Origin: Rhynchopus sp. YZ270_cl-10
Taxonomy: Eukaryota > Euglenozoa > Diplonemea > Diplonemida > Diplonemidae
Reading direction: 5' to 3'
Assembly: GCA_964035575.1 (NCBI GenBank)
Contig: OZ037877.1
Location: 496,001 to 560,000 of the forward strand
Length of the DNA stretch: 64,000 nucleotides
Below are positions 55,487 through 64,000 of the stretch, one piece after another (the stretch's first letter is position 1; each line of letters begins with the position of its first letter). The notes under the pieces are model-generated. The model had not been told where the DNA came from and searched no databases. It saw only the letters and a program-made list of their open reading frames with translations. The position numbers and the translations under genes are program-made.

Positions 55487-56425
55487 TCACAGCTTTGGGT
55501 TGGTCATCGGGCAGGATTCGTCACCACACCACTCTGCGAGGGATCCGTCGTACATGTGAATAGGGCAGTCCCATCCGAGTTGGGTCAACGCAAGGAACAC
55601 TGGAACGGTTGCGCTGATCCCAGCTCCACAGTATGTAGTCAAAGACTCGGGTTTCTCTGTGATCCCTGCTGCGGCAAATGTCTTCTGCACTGTCTCCACT
55701 GGCGCAAATGTGTCGTGGTCCTCTGCGTTCAGGAGAGACAAAAAGGACACATTAACCGCCCCTGTGATGTGCCCCGCCTTCCCATACATCCCGTTCGCCC
55801 CGTCGTAGCTGGGCTTTGGGAGTGCGTGGATCACAGGGTTGTTCCCTCCCTTGGACAGCGCGGCTTGAACCTCCTCCTTCCCTACGAAGGCCTTGTAGGA
55901 AGGCAGCAGCTCTGCACTCGGCTCCAACGTCTTCGCCTCGTGGACAGTGTTGTCGGGGCCCTCGGCTGTCTCTCCGCCTTCTGCCACCCATTTTGCAAGC
56001 CCTCCGTCCAGAACGCTGTACTCCCCTGCAAAGCCTGAAGCATAGAGCATCCACCAGACACGTGTGGCCCACAGGGGCTTAGAGTGGTGGTAGAGCACAA
56101 TGTGTGAGTCGTTGTCGATGCCCTTCTTTGCGCCGAGGCGTGAGAGGAATTCCTTCGGCTCGAGCATCATGAAGCTGAGTGGGTTCCCGTATTTGTCGTG
56201 TGCAACTTCCTCAGGTCCCTTGGAGAAGTCCTGGATCTCGAAGAACTCTGCCCCAGGGATGTGGCTCTTCTCGTACCCCGCGCGCCCTGAGACCACCTCG
56301 TAGGGTTTGCGCTCGGCCGCAGTGTCGAGGACAGTGGTGCAGTCGAACACACGCACCTTCTTGTTGGCACCGAGCTGTTCCCGCAGCCATGCGCTCGTCA
56401 CAATGGATTTGGAAAAACGGCTCAT
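55487..56425 (-). CDS. Thiosulfate/3-mercaptopyruvate sulfurtransferase (tandem rhodanese)
   Basis: The frame from the ATG at 56425 (MSRFSKSIVTSAWLREQLG) to the stop at 55487 gives 312 residues, the usual length of two-domain rhodaneses. The first domain (about 10-150, ending YHHSKPLWATRVWWML) is the non-catalytic one. The second carries the active loop CGAGISA near residue 259 (CGSGVTA in many homologues), whose Cys forms the persulfide, followed by GWDCPIHMYDGSLAEW. It transfers sulfur from 3-mercaptopyruvate or thiosulfate to thiophilic acceptors. The loop composition favours 3-mercaptopyruvate, but I am not certain. An in-frame upstream ATG at 56593 would add a basic 56-residue leader that could be a mitochondrial presequence, but it overlaps a repeated sequence (56487-56587), so I prefer 56425. 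Confidence 0.85.
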   Translation of the reverse strand: MSRFSKSIVTSAWLREQLGANKKVRVFDCTTVLDTAAERKPYEVVSGRAGYEKSHIPGAEFFEIQDFSKGPEEVAHDKYGNPLSFMMLEPKEFLSRLGAKKGIDNDSHIVLYHHSKPLWATRVWWMLYASGFAGEYSVLDGGLAKWVAEGGETAEGPDNTVHEAKTLEPSAELLPSYKAFVGKEEVQAALSKGGNNPVIHALPKPSYDGANGMYGKAGHITGAVNVSFLSLLNAEDHDTFAPVETVQKTFAAAGITEKPESLTTYCGAGISATVPVFLALTQLGWDCPIHMYDGSLAEWCGDESCPMTNPKL

Positions 56426-56486
56426 CTTGTGTATGTGTCGTGTATTGGTTTTGCTGGCTGAGTGGTGTTTTTTGATGAAATAAACA

Positions 56487-56587
56487 ATGCGTAAGAAATG
56501 CGAGGGCCTGCGACACGCAGTGAGGCAGGCGTGTTTGTGAGGAGGCTGGTGTAATGTTGCTTCCCAGTGTCTTGCACTGATTCTTCT
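56487..56587. repeat. About 100-bp repeat, copy 1 (other at 60852-60953)
   Basis: Shares AAATGCGWGGGMCTGCGACACGCAGTGAGG and TAATGTTGCTTCCCAG with 60852-60953 at about 90 percent by eye, same orientation. It lies immediately upstream of the sulfurtransferase start; the second copy has no gene next to it. Confidence 0.8.
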
Positions 56588-56624
56588 TATCATGCAAGCA
56601 TTTTACGAGATGCAGGAATCAAAA

Positions 56625-56800
56625 AATATATTTTTTGTGATGGATAATGTGAATCGTGTCCTCTCCAACATCTGAGCTACGTCTTCGGTGACACTGCAAA
56701 AATGGATACAATAAGGGGGGCATATGTTTTGAAAGATTCATTGCACTGTTACGCTTCACACCTCTTTATTTCACGACAAGACAAAACGCTTGCCTGAGAA
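56625..56800 (-). repeat. tRNA A-box-bearing repeat (family 3), copy 1
   Basis: The minus strand contains GTAGCTCAGATGTTGGAGAGG, close to a polymerase III A box, followed by CACGATTCACATTATCC. About 175 bp is shared with 59794-59975, including GCATATGTTTTGAAAGATTC. Both copies lie within 130-200 bp upstream of a minus-strand gene start. SINE or shared promoter module; not resolvable here. Confidence 0.6.
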
Positions 56801-56879
56801 AACGCGTGCATATTGCATACACGCGTCACTTCACCCGACGATGAGGATCATTGACTCCAACGAACGTCACATCGCGGAA

Positions 56880-57560
56880 AATGGATGAACAAAAAAACAA
56901 AAACAAAAACAAAAAAAAGAGAGAAAAAACGAGGGGCGAGAAATGTTGATGAGACGAAGCTAAGTCTCTTCAGTAAACACATCGGAGTTGGCAAAAAGCG
57001 TTTATTCTTTATTCCGCCCTAATCTAAAATGCTCGAGACCCTCGTGAAAAGTCGCACATCTGCATATCCCCTCCCTCCCCCCGGCTTGTTTCCTCCTCTC
57101 CCCTCCCTTGTGTTCCACATCACCTTCTTGTGCTTCAGGCTAACACACCAGCAAACTGCCAGTCCGTAAATTTGTTACTTTAGTAAAATCAAGTCAAAAA
57201 CATACATTTTATATCAAAACAAAGGGTGGAAGCGAACAACAAACAATCATATTTTTTCACCTCTCCCCGATCTTAACCAAAACCCTTTTCCCTGTTCCCT
57301 GCTAGGAAAAACCCCAACAAGGATGACGTTGGCAACTACAAACGCACCACTACTTTGTGAGGGACAGGAAGTCTAAAAGCGACTTGCTATCCTTGGCATA
57401 TTTAAGGTCGTGCCTCGACTAGAAACAGAAAATACAGAGAATAAGCTTATTTGGTGCTCCTGACCACACCATATTGCGTACTTTTTGCGTAGTTGTTGCG
57501 TACTTCGTTTCTTTGGATTTCTGTGGTACCATTATTGGTGGCTTCTTGGTTCCAATTCAT
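56880..57560. other. Intergenic stretch between the PARP and sulfurtransferase genes
   Basis: No gene seen. 57450-57545 holds a copy of the GCGTACTT-unit repeat also found at 34125-34245, ending at the stop codon of the PARP gene. Confidence 0.5.
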
Positions 57561-57562
57561 CA

Positions 57563-59665
57563 CTACCAGACACTTCTGCTCCTCCTCTTGGCATGATGAG
57601 TGCTGCGGACTGGTCCCACAGAACGAGAGCGGAGGTGTGGAGTGTGGAACTTGGGACAGGGAGTACCGTTGTAGGCAACGACACCCACCGGCACCACGTA
57701 TGAGTCCTTGTTGTTCGTTGGGTTGTCCACCACAAGGTGTGTTGTGTCGTTCAGCCACGACCCCTCCAAGATGAATGCCACAATCAGTACATCTGTGGAC
57801 TTCGCATACGAGAACGAAGTGTCTGCCCTGTGAGCAAAGTACTCGCCTTGTCCATATTGCTGACCGTTGCGTTTGCTTGGGTCCCAGCCCTCACTGCAAA
57901 TAGTCAACACGTTGTCCATCGTGGCTGTGCCGTGCCAGCCGAACCTTCCCAGAGAAGCACTCACGTTCTTTTTGTCGGGGCAGTTCGCAAGCAGCTTTCT
58001 CAGCGCAGGCTGAATACGCATCCCTTTCTTGTAAAGAATGCTTTCGTTCCTGTGGAAGTTCCAAGTCCCATGTCCTGAAGGGAAATTGTTCTTCGCAAAC
58101 TGTTCTGCAGCAACGAACACATCCTCCAGCCATTCCTTTTTCGGTGGTTCGTTCCCAGGTGAGGGTCGGCCACTTCCAAGAAGGGTGCGGCGGACCTCAC
58201 GCACGTGTCCTGTGCTCGTCTGTGTCTGTTCCATTGCCTTCACATCCACACTGTACCCTTTTGTCCCTGCACCATCAGCAGACGGAACTGAGAAGCTCAC
58301 ACATCTCCCCGTGCCCCTTGCGGCCTCCAGCTGCTGAATGTGTGCTGGACTGTAGCTGTGCCAGCAGTTGTCATCACCTTTCCACTCCCACTGTGCTCCA
58401 GCGAAGAGACGCGGTGCCACAGTCTTCTGCCGGCCCCGAATCTGTACGGAAGGGGCGGGCTGAGCTGCAGGAAGCGGAAGCGGGACACTTGCGGGGGGAA
58501 CGGTGCGGCGGACCTCACGCACAAAACCAGTGCTTGTCTGTGTCTGTTCCATTGCCTTCACATCCACACTGTACCCCTTTGTCCCTGCACCATCAGCAGA
58601 CGGAACGGAGAACTTCACAACCTGACCTGTGCTCCACCCAGCCTCCAGTTGCTGTGTGTGTGGGGCACTGTAGCTGTGCCAGTGATTGTCACCTTTCCAC
58701 TCCCACTGTGCTGTGGAGGGGACATTTGCCGGTGGTGCCACAGTGTTCTGTCGGACCCGATTCTTCACGACGGGCTTAGCTGAAGGAAGTGGGACACTTG
58801 CAGGGGGAACGGTGCGGCGGACCTCACGCACAAAACCTGTGCTCGTCTGTGTCTGTTCCATTGCCTTCACATCCACACTGTACCCCTTTGTCCCTGCACC
58901 ATCAGCAGACGGAACGGAGAACTTCACAACCTGACCTGTGCGCCACCCAGCCTCCAGTTGTTGTGTATGTGGTGCACTGTAGCTGTGCCAGTGATTGTTG
59001 TCGCCTTTCCACTCCCACTGTGCTGTGGAGGGGACGCTTGCCGGTGGTGCCACAGTGTTCTGTCGGCCCAGATTCTGCACGACGGGCTGAGCTGCAGGAA
59101 GTGAGACACTAGCCGGTGGTGCCACAGTGTTCAGTCGGACCCTATTCTGCACGACGGGCTGAGCCGCAGGAAGTGGCACACTTGCGGGGGGACCGGTGCG
59201 GCGGACCTCACGCACATGGCCAGTGCTTGTCTGTGTCTGTTGCATTGCCTTCACATCCACACTGTACCCCTTCGTCCCTGCACCATCAGCAGAAGAAACG
59301 GAGAACTTCACAACCTGACCTGTGCTCCACCCAGCCTCCAGTTGCTGTGTGTGTGGTGCACTGTAGCTGTGCCAGCAATTGTCATCATTTTTCCACTCCC
59401 ACAGTGGGGCTGTGCGGCGCACGTCACGCTCAAAGCCTGTGCTCTGCTGGGTCTGTTTCATTGTGTCAAAGTCCACAGTGTACCACTTCACCCGTGAATC
59501 ATCTGACAGTAAGGCAAACTTCACAGAAGACTCCCCTGTGGCTCTTGCCTCGTCTAGTTGACGTGAGCGATAATCCCCGTAGCTGTACCAGCGATTGCCG
59601 TCACCGTTCCACTCCCACTCGGCTTTTGGCACGCTTGTTGGCTGTGCATTTTTCTGACGAAACAT
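57563..59665 (-). CDS. Poly/mono(ADP-ribose) transferase with five WWE domains
   Basis: The 700-residue frame begins at the ATG 59665 (MFRQKNAQPTSVPKAEWEW); an upstream ATG at 59797 lies in a repeat. Five WWE domains follow at roughly residues 15-85, 88-158, 210-285, 310-385 and 425-500, each opening WEWxxDxNxWHSYS and closing TSTG(F/H)VREVRRT. WWE domains bind iso-ADP-ribose or partner proteins. The C-terminal 180 residues form a PARP catalytic domain with the His of WHGT and the Tyr of GQGEYFAHRA; the PARP1-type third Glu is not obvious in SYVVPVGVVAY, so mono-ADP-ribosylation is likelier. WWE copies 2-5 are nearly identical in DNA, a recent expansion. A Ser/Arg tail follows. Family members act in stress, RNA control or antiviral response. 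Confidence 0.85.
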   Translation of the reverse strand: MFRQKNAQPTSVPKAEWEWNGDGNRWYSYGDYRSRQLDEARATGESSVKFALLSDDSRVKWYTVDFDTMKQTQQSTGFERDVRRTAPLWEWKNDDNCWHSYSAPHTQQLEAGWSTGQVVKFSVSSADGAGTKGYSVDVKAMQQTQTSTGHVREVRRTGPPASVPLPAAQPVVQNRVRLNTVAPPASVSLPAAQPVVQNLGRQNTVAPPASVPSTAQWEWKGDNNHWHSYSAPHTQQLEAGWRTGQVVKFSVPSADGAGTKGYSVDVKAMEQTQTSTGFVREVRRTVPPASVPLPSAKPVVKNRVRQNTVAPPANVPSTAQWEWKGDNHWHSYSAPHTQQLEAGWSTGQVVKFSVPSADGAGTKGYSVDVKAMEQTQTSTGFVREVRRTVPPASVPLPLPAAQPAPSVQIRGRQKTVAPRLFAGAQWEWKGDDNCWHSYSPAHIQQLEAARGTGRCVSFSVPSADGAGTKGYSVDVKAMEQTQTSTGHVREVRRTLLGSGRPSPGNEPPKKEWLEDVFVAAEQFAKNNFPSGHGTWNFHRNESILYKKGMRIQPALRKLLANCPDKKNVSASLGRFGWHGTATMDNVLTICSEGWDPSKRNGQQYGQGEYFAHRADTSFSYAKSTDVLIVAFILEGSWLNDTTHLVVDNPTNNKDSYVVPVGVVAYNGTPCPKFHTPHLRSRSVGPVRSTHHAKRRSRSVW

Positions 59666-59793
59666 GTTTTCTAACAGTTCTGTGATGTTGAATTGTTTGG
59701 AAGTGGGAAATAAAGTACTGCAAACTAGGGGCGACGGGTTCCAATTCTGTAGCTTCGACAGCACTACCGTGGTGTGCTGCTCACATCGACAAA

Positions 59794-59975
59794 ACATATA
59801 TTTTTGTGATGAATAATGTGAATCGTGTCCTCTCCAACTTCTGAGCTACGTCTTCAGTGAAACACAATGCAAAAAGGGATACAAAAAGGGGGGCATATGT
59901 TTTGAAAGATTCATTGCACTGTTACGCTTCACCCACGTACACCTCTTTACATCACGACACAAGACAACGCCTGCC
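59794..59975 (-). repeat. tRNA A-box-bearing repeat (family 3), copy 2
   Basis: Second copy of the roughly 175-bp unit, with the minus strand GTAGCTCAGAAGTTGGAGAGG A-box-like sequence and CATATGTTTTGAAAGATTC. It lies directly upstream of the PARP start. Confidence 0.6.
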
Positions 59976-59979
59976 ATCC

Positions 59980-61640
59980 ACTTGGAGGCTTGTCTTTGTA
60001 TCGCTTTTAGCTAACTGCTGTCTCCCCTGTGGTAGATCGGTAGAGGCTACACCCCCCGGAGTGGGGTGGGGCAGCCCACCCCAGAAAAGTTAAAACCCGG
60101 GGAAAACCCGGGCTTCGAACCCGGGCTTGCTCAAAATTAATTAAGCCCGGGTTTTCCCGGGCTTACTGCCCAATATTTTCACCGCTGGTCACGAGTCGTG
60201 TTCTAAGCCAGTAAAACGCCAAAAAAAAAAAATTTTTTTTTAGGTCCGAAAAGGGGAATTTTTTTTTTTTTTTCAATAACTGAGGATTGCCCTCAGTTCT
60301 GACCCCCTATATAAAAGTCTGGTGTTGTTCAACTTAGCCGTAGGCTCGACTTTTTTTGTTCCACATCAAACTGGACAGGGCAAGGGGGGTACGTTTGCTA
60401 TCCTTTCCCGCTCGCGTGCTGCTTGCAGCGCTGACCTCATTTGCGACAGCACGAGATGTGCTGTCGTCTAGCCCCACTGCGCTTGCGGCGCTACCAGCAA
60501 GGAACGCCAGGTTGGGGGCATCTCCTCCTTCCGAAACAGGCTCGTGGGGATTGCGGCGCTTGCAGAATTGGGCTAATCCCATTTGTTTCATTTTTTATTT
60601 GGGTGAGGGGTGGGGGAGGACGTCGAAAAACCTGAAACACTAATTATCGGCTTGAAATTGGGGTGTGGTGTGTGAGGTTGGGGATTATGCCGACTGTTCC
60701 AAAAAAAATCCCTAAGACAAAGTTCACCCCAGTCATAAAAATGTTGTAACGGAATAAAGTTACAACTTCCCGCGATCCGCAGCGTTACAACATTATTCCG
60801 TTACAACATTTTTACGTTGCAACATTTTTACGTTGCAACATTTTTCCGACTACGGTATGAGAAATGCGTGGGACTGCGACACGCAGTGAGGTAGGCGTGT
60901 CTGTGAGGAGGCTGGTGTAATGTTGCTTCCCAGCGCCTTGCACTGATTCTTCTGGACCGGGGCTTCAGTGAAACCAGTGCTGCCAACGCGACAAGAGATT
61001 CTAGTCGCGCGACAAAGTGCCATTTTCGGGTGTCGCACGCGACAACTCTGTCGCTTGTCGCGTTGTCGCGCGATTTTGGCTGGGGAGTTTACGTGGGCGC
61101 GACAAGGCTGTCGCGCGCGACAAAAAAAAAAAAATTTTTTTTTTTCGACATCACAAAATTTTCCACCCAGAAAAAAAAAATTTTTTTTTCGTCATGGCTG
61201 CACCAAAAATGCAAATAAAGCCAGAATTTTGATGTTTTGAGCATCTAGAATTTATTCTACGGCCATTTTGTGTACCCCGTACAGTATATATGGGCCAGCG
61301 ACTTAGCAAAAAATCTCAAAAAAAAAAAATTTTTTTTTCGAGAAAATTTCGACCCCTGACCTGGGTTTTTGGGCACCAAAAAATGCAAAAAAACGCAAAA
61401 ATCAACGCCAACAGCTGTGGCCCAAGGAGGTCCTCAGTGTTGTCTGCCAATCCCCTTAACCCAACAAAAGACTACAAAATAAAAACAATCTAGACAAAGC
61501 CGCCCCCATCCCCGTCCAGGCAAAATAAAAAAAGTAAAAGAATGCCCTTCCTCAGTCCGGAAGTATCACCTCAACCGGTTACCTGCCGTAAAAGAGAGAG
61601 AGGTTACAGAAAAAAAAAAATGCAAAAAAAAAAAAAAAAA
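59980..61640. other. Gene-poor stretch with palindromic repeats before the retrotransposon
   Basis: 60085-60165 has three CCCGGG-containing palindromes, including AAGCCCGGGTTTTCCCGGGC, and a GGGTTCGAAGCCC T-arm-like hairpin. 60740-60850 has GTTACAACATTATTCCG and GTTGCAACATTTTTAC repeats. 60852-60953 is the second copy of the 100-bp repeat. 61005-61125 is full of GTCGCGCGACA-type palindromic units. A minus-strand 85-codon frame at 60591-60334 is unsupported. Poly-A runs end at 61640. Confidence 0.5.
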
Positions 61641-61645
61641 ATTTG

Positions 61646-64000
61646 TGGTACCTGGACGACGGGACCATCATGGGCCCACCCGAAGCAGTGGGACGGGCGT
61701 TGAAGCTGGTGCAGGAGCGGAGCCTGGCGATGGGTCTGCGGGTGAAGCTGGCGAAATGCGAGGTGATTGCGCTAGGACAGCAGACGCCACGTGACCTAGC
61801 ACAGGCGGGCTTGCCAGTGTGTGCCCATGGATACCCGGACGACGGTGCGTGCGCAGCATGTGAGGGCAAGGCCATGAAGGTGCAGTACGGTGGGTTCGCG
61901 TTCTTGGGGGCGCCTATCGGTGACGACGAGTTTTGCGAGTCCTACATGGACAAGCAGGTGAAGGAGTTCGCTGAGCAGCTCCGCCTCCTCAAGGACCTCA
62001 AGGACGTACAGGTCGGGTTGACGCTTCTTCGCCAGTGTGAAGGCTTCGCGAGGATGGTGTTTTACATGCGTGCTATCGGACATGCGTGTACTCATCAGTA
62101 CCTCAAGGAGTACGACAAGGAGGTCGACGCTGCGCTCGCCTCGTTGATGGGTGACACGGAAGGGCTTCTCCCAGAGATGGCACGTCGTCAGGCAGCACTT
62201 CCCTGCAGAGCTGGAGGCATGGGAGTCCGTCGCATCCGTGACCACTGGACGGCCGCGGCGATGGGGTCGCGGAGTGGGCTACATGAGTTGTGTAAGGTGC
62301 TAGACCCGGAGTTCCAATGGGATGCGGAAGGGTGGAAAGAGACTGCGACGGAGCACAACCGACATGTAGCAGAAGCAGACAAAGTAGACCCTCTGGTGAG
62401 ACCAGCCACCCCTGTGCGACAAAGGGAGCTATCGGCAGGAATCCTCGAAGAACAGCTGCGGCGACTGTACCTGGAGGGTGATGCGGCTGATCGGGCACGG
62501 ATGAACTCCCTCTCCCTTCCGCATGCAGGCGCGTGGCTCATGGCGCCCCCAACGTGGGAACATCACATCCCCCCGGAGCAGTTCCAGGCGGTCTGCAGGA
62601 TCCGCATGCACCTACCTCTCTTCGCAGACGGGGTCCAGTGCAGGCAGTGTGGGCAGGCCATGGACGCGAGAGGCGACCACATTTTCGCCTGCAAGATGGG
62701 AGGACACCGCATTCTGAGGCACAACGCAGTACGCGACTTCGTCTACTCCGTTGCGAACGAAGCAGGTCTAGGCCCCACTCTCGAACCCCAACACCTGGTA
62801 CTGGGGAACAAGAAGCCAGCAGACCTCTTCCTGTCCACGGGGGTGGGCGAGTCGCGGGGGCGGGCCATTGACGTGACAGTGTGGACCCCGACGTGCAAGT
62901 CGATGGTGCAGGGTGCTGCGGTGGCCAAGGGGTACACGGCAACGAAGGCGGAGGCGGCGAAGAGGGGGAAGCACCAGGCCGCCTGCATTGCTGCACGGAT
63001 CACCTTCACTCCATTCGCGTTGGAGACGACGGGAGGGTTCGGGCCTGCGGCATCCACAATCTGGACGCAAATGCTACGCTTCGCAGCCGACAGGAAGCTG
63101 GGCAGCAAGCAGGAGATGTCGCGTCGTTGGGCGTGGGGGATGGGCACTACGCTGCAGCGGATGATTGGCAAGTCAGCGATGGACAGAGGGTGTCTGCGCG
63201 GGGACACAGCAGGCGCGCTCAGGGAGAGGATAGAGGTGGACGTCGCGCCGTTGCCAGGTGAGGACGAACACTTCCGACTTCCTCCCGACCACCTGCCTCC
63301 CATAGATTATGCACCAGACGACGGTCTATTCGATATCGACGTGTCCGCACTGAACCCCGAAGAGCCTGCGGAGCACCCTGACCCTCCACCTTGCCCTAAC
63401 CCGGCGGATGGGAGCGCAACTCGACCACAGACGTTCCACGAAGAACTTTGGAACACCCTCGGGATGACAGTCCCAACGGTAACAGTGCCGTTCACTGTCG
63501 GGGACTGCGCCTTTGATGCAGTCAGGTGGCTGCTACGGGAGTGGAGGGACATCTCCTCTGGGGACCTGCGGAAGCTTGCAGTGACGAGGGTCAAGCAGGA
63601 CAGGGACCTGGCGAACTCGGCGGAACCGACTTTCGGGTCGTGGGTGCGCTGGATGAGCGTGGAGGGGAGTCCGGACACTCGTTCGTGGGCGGACGTGACG
63701 GCGTTGGCTGGTCTCTCCCGTGCATTACAGATAGTTGTGGCGGTGGTGCGGGCGGACAGCAAGACGACATTCCTGAGACCGGCGGCAGCCCCACGAGGTG
63801 CGATAGCCCTGCTACACGAAGGACCGGTGGGCGCCGGGCACTACTCCCCTCTAGTGGTAGGTGCAGTGGCGAGGGGGATGATGATGAAGATGGAGCCACA
63901 AATCCCCCCTGTGGAGATGCAGTGCATGAACACCGGAACGCTGTCGTACATGGGTGACAGGCAGGATAGAGACGGAGAGATGGTGACGTGCGAGGGCTGC
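61646..64000 (+). CDS. Non-LTR retrotransposon protein fragment: RT end, zinc knuckle, RLE endonuclease, OTU protease
   Basis: The frame is open for 785 codons from 61646 to the window end and starts abruptly after poly-A, so the element is 5'-truncated. Residues 1-10 (WYLDDGTIMG) are the RT catalytic YxDD box; most of the RT palm and fingers are missing. Residues 332-349 are a CCHC knuckle (C332, C335, H345, C349), then a PD-(D/E)XK endonuclease: RHN 358-360, PAD 391-393, DVTV 409-412 and the Lys/Tyr of AVAKGYTATKAEAAK, typical of R2-type site-specific LINEs. Residues 612-740 look like an OTU cysteine protease: VGDCAFDAV with Cys621 and GHYSPLVVG with His732. The last residues (MVTCEGC) may open a zinc finger. 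RLE-type LINEs usually end with the endonuclease, so the protease is unusual. The rest lies beyond the window. Confidence 0.85.

Noticed and set aside
62103-63303. Minus-strand and other plus-strand frames across the retrotransposon
   Set aside because: The uninterrupted 785-codon frame with RT, RLE and OTU motifs explains the coding bias; the others are its shadows.

Overview
The window is nuclear DNA from a single-celled eukaryote. Genes are interrupted by short introns that nearly always begin GTATG (GTATGT, GTATGC or GTATGG), usually between codons. The products are typical of a flagellated or amoeboid protist: a nuclear AAA ATPase of ribosome assembly, a kinesin-3, exocyst Exo70, a molybdo-flavoenzyme of the xanthine dehydrogenase/aldehyde oxidase family, a WWE-PARP and a two-domain rhodanese. 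Standard stop codons are used. I cannot name the species. Gene-poor, repeat-rich stretches separate the gene blocks, and 200 Ns at 25201-25400 mark an assembly gap.

Layout. 1-413 holds the N-terminus of an unknown minus-strand gene running off the edge. 1074-4673 (minus) is an NVL/Rix7-type AAA ATPase in five exons. 5050-9319 is mostly repeats. 9320-12871 (minus) is a three-exon coiled-coil/PH-domain protein. 12880-19370 is repeat territory: palindromic and heptamer arrays, foldback structures, and two small tyrosine-recombinase-like fossils. 19375-27674 (minus) is a segmental duplication array with one intact Exo70 gene, a broken Exo70 copy carrying a TIR transposon, an Exo70 3' scrap, and three copies of a WD40 gene of which none is clearly intact. 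30115-33349 (minus) is a kinesin-3 and 34671-37259 (minus) a large ankyrin-repeat protein. 38938-41437 is a TTAA-flanked piggyBac-type element with long inverted arms, followed by a perfect 70-copy TACAG array. 44426-45597 (minus) encodes an EF-hand/coiled-coil protein, with a possible divergent small gene at 45791-46131. 49020-53707 (minus) is the molybdo-flavoenzyme in four exons. 54564-54947 (minus) encodes a small zinc-binding protein, 55487-56425 (minus) a sulfurtransferase and 57563-59665 (minus) a PARP with five WWE domains.

The most unusual object is at the right edge. From 61646 to the end of the window an uninterrupted 785-codon plus-strand frame reads RT catalytic box, zinc knuckle, PD-(D/E)XK restriction-like endonuclease, OTU-type cysteine protease and the start of another Cys motif. 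It is a 5'-truncated non-LTR retrotransposon with a protease placed downstream of its endonuclease.

The genes do not form one pathway. Genome-defence or stress genes (PARP), trafficking genes (Exo70, kinesin, PH protein) and metabolism (molybdo-flavoenzyme, rhodanese) are interspersed. Several dispersed repeat families contain tRNA-like A-box, B-box or T-arm-like sequences, suggesting multiple SINE families. All identifications come from reading the sequence and from memory of protein families; no search was run.
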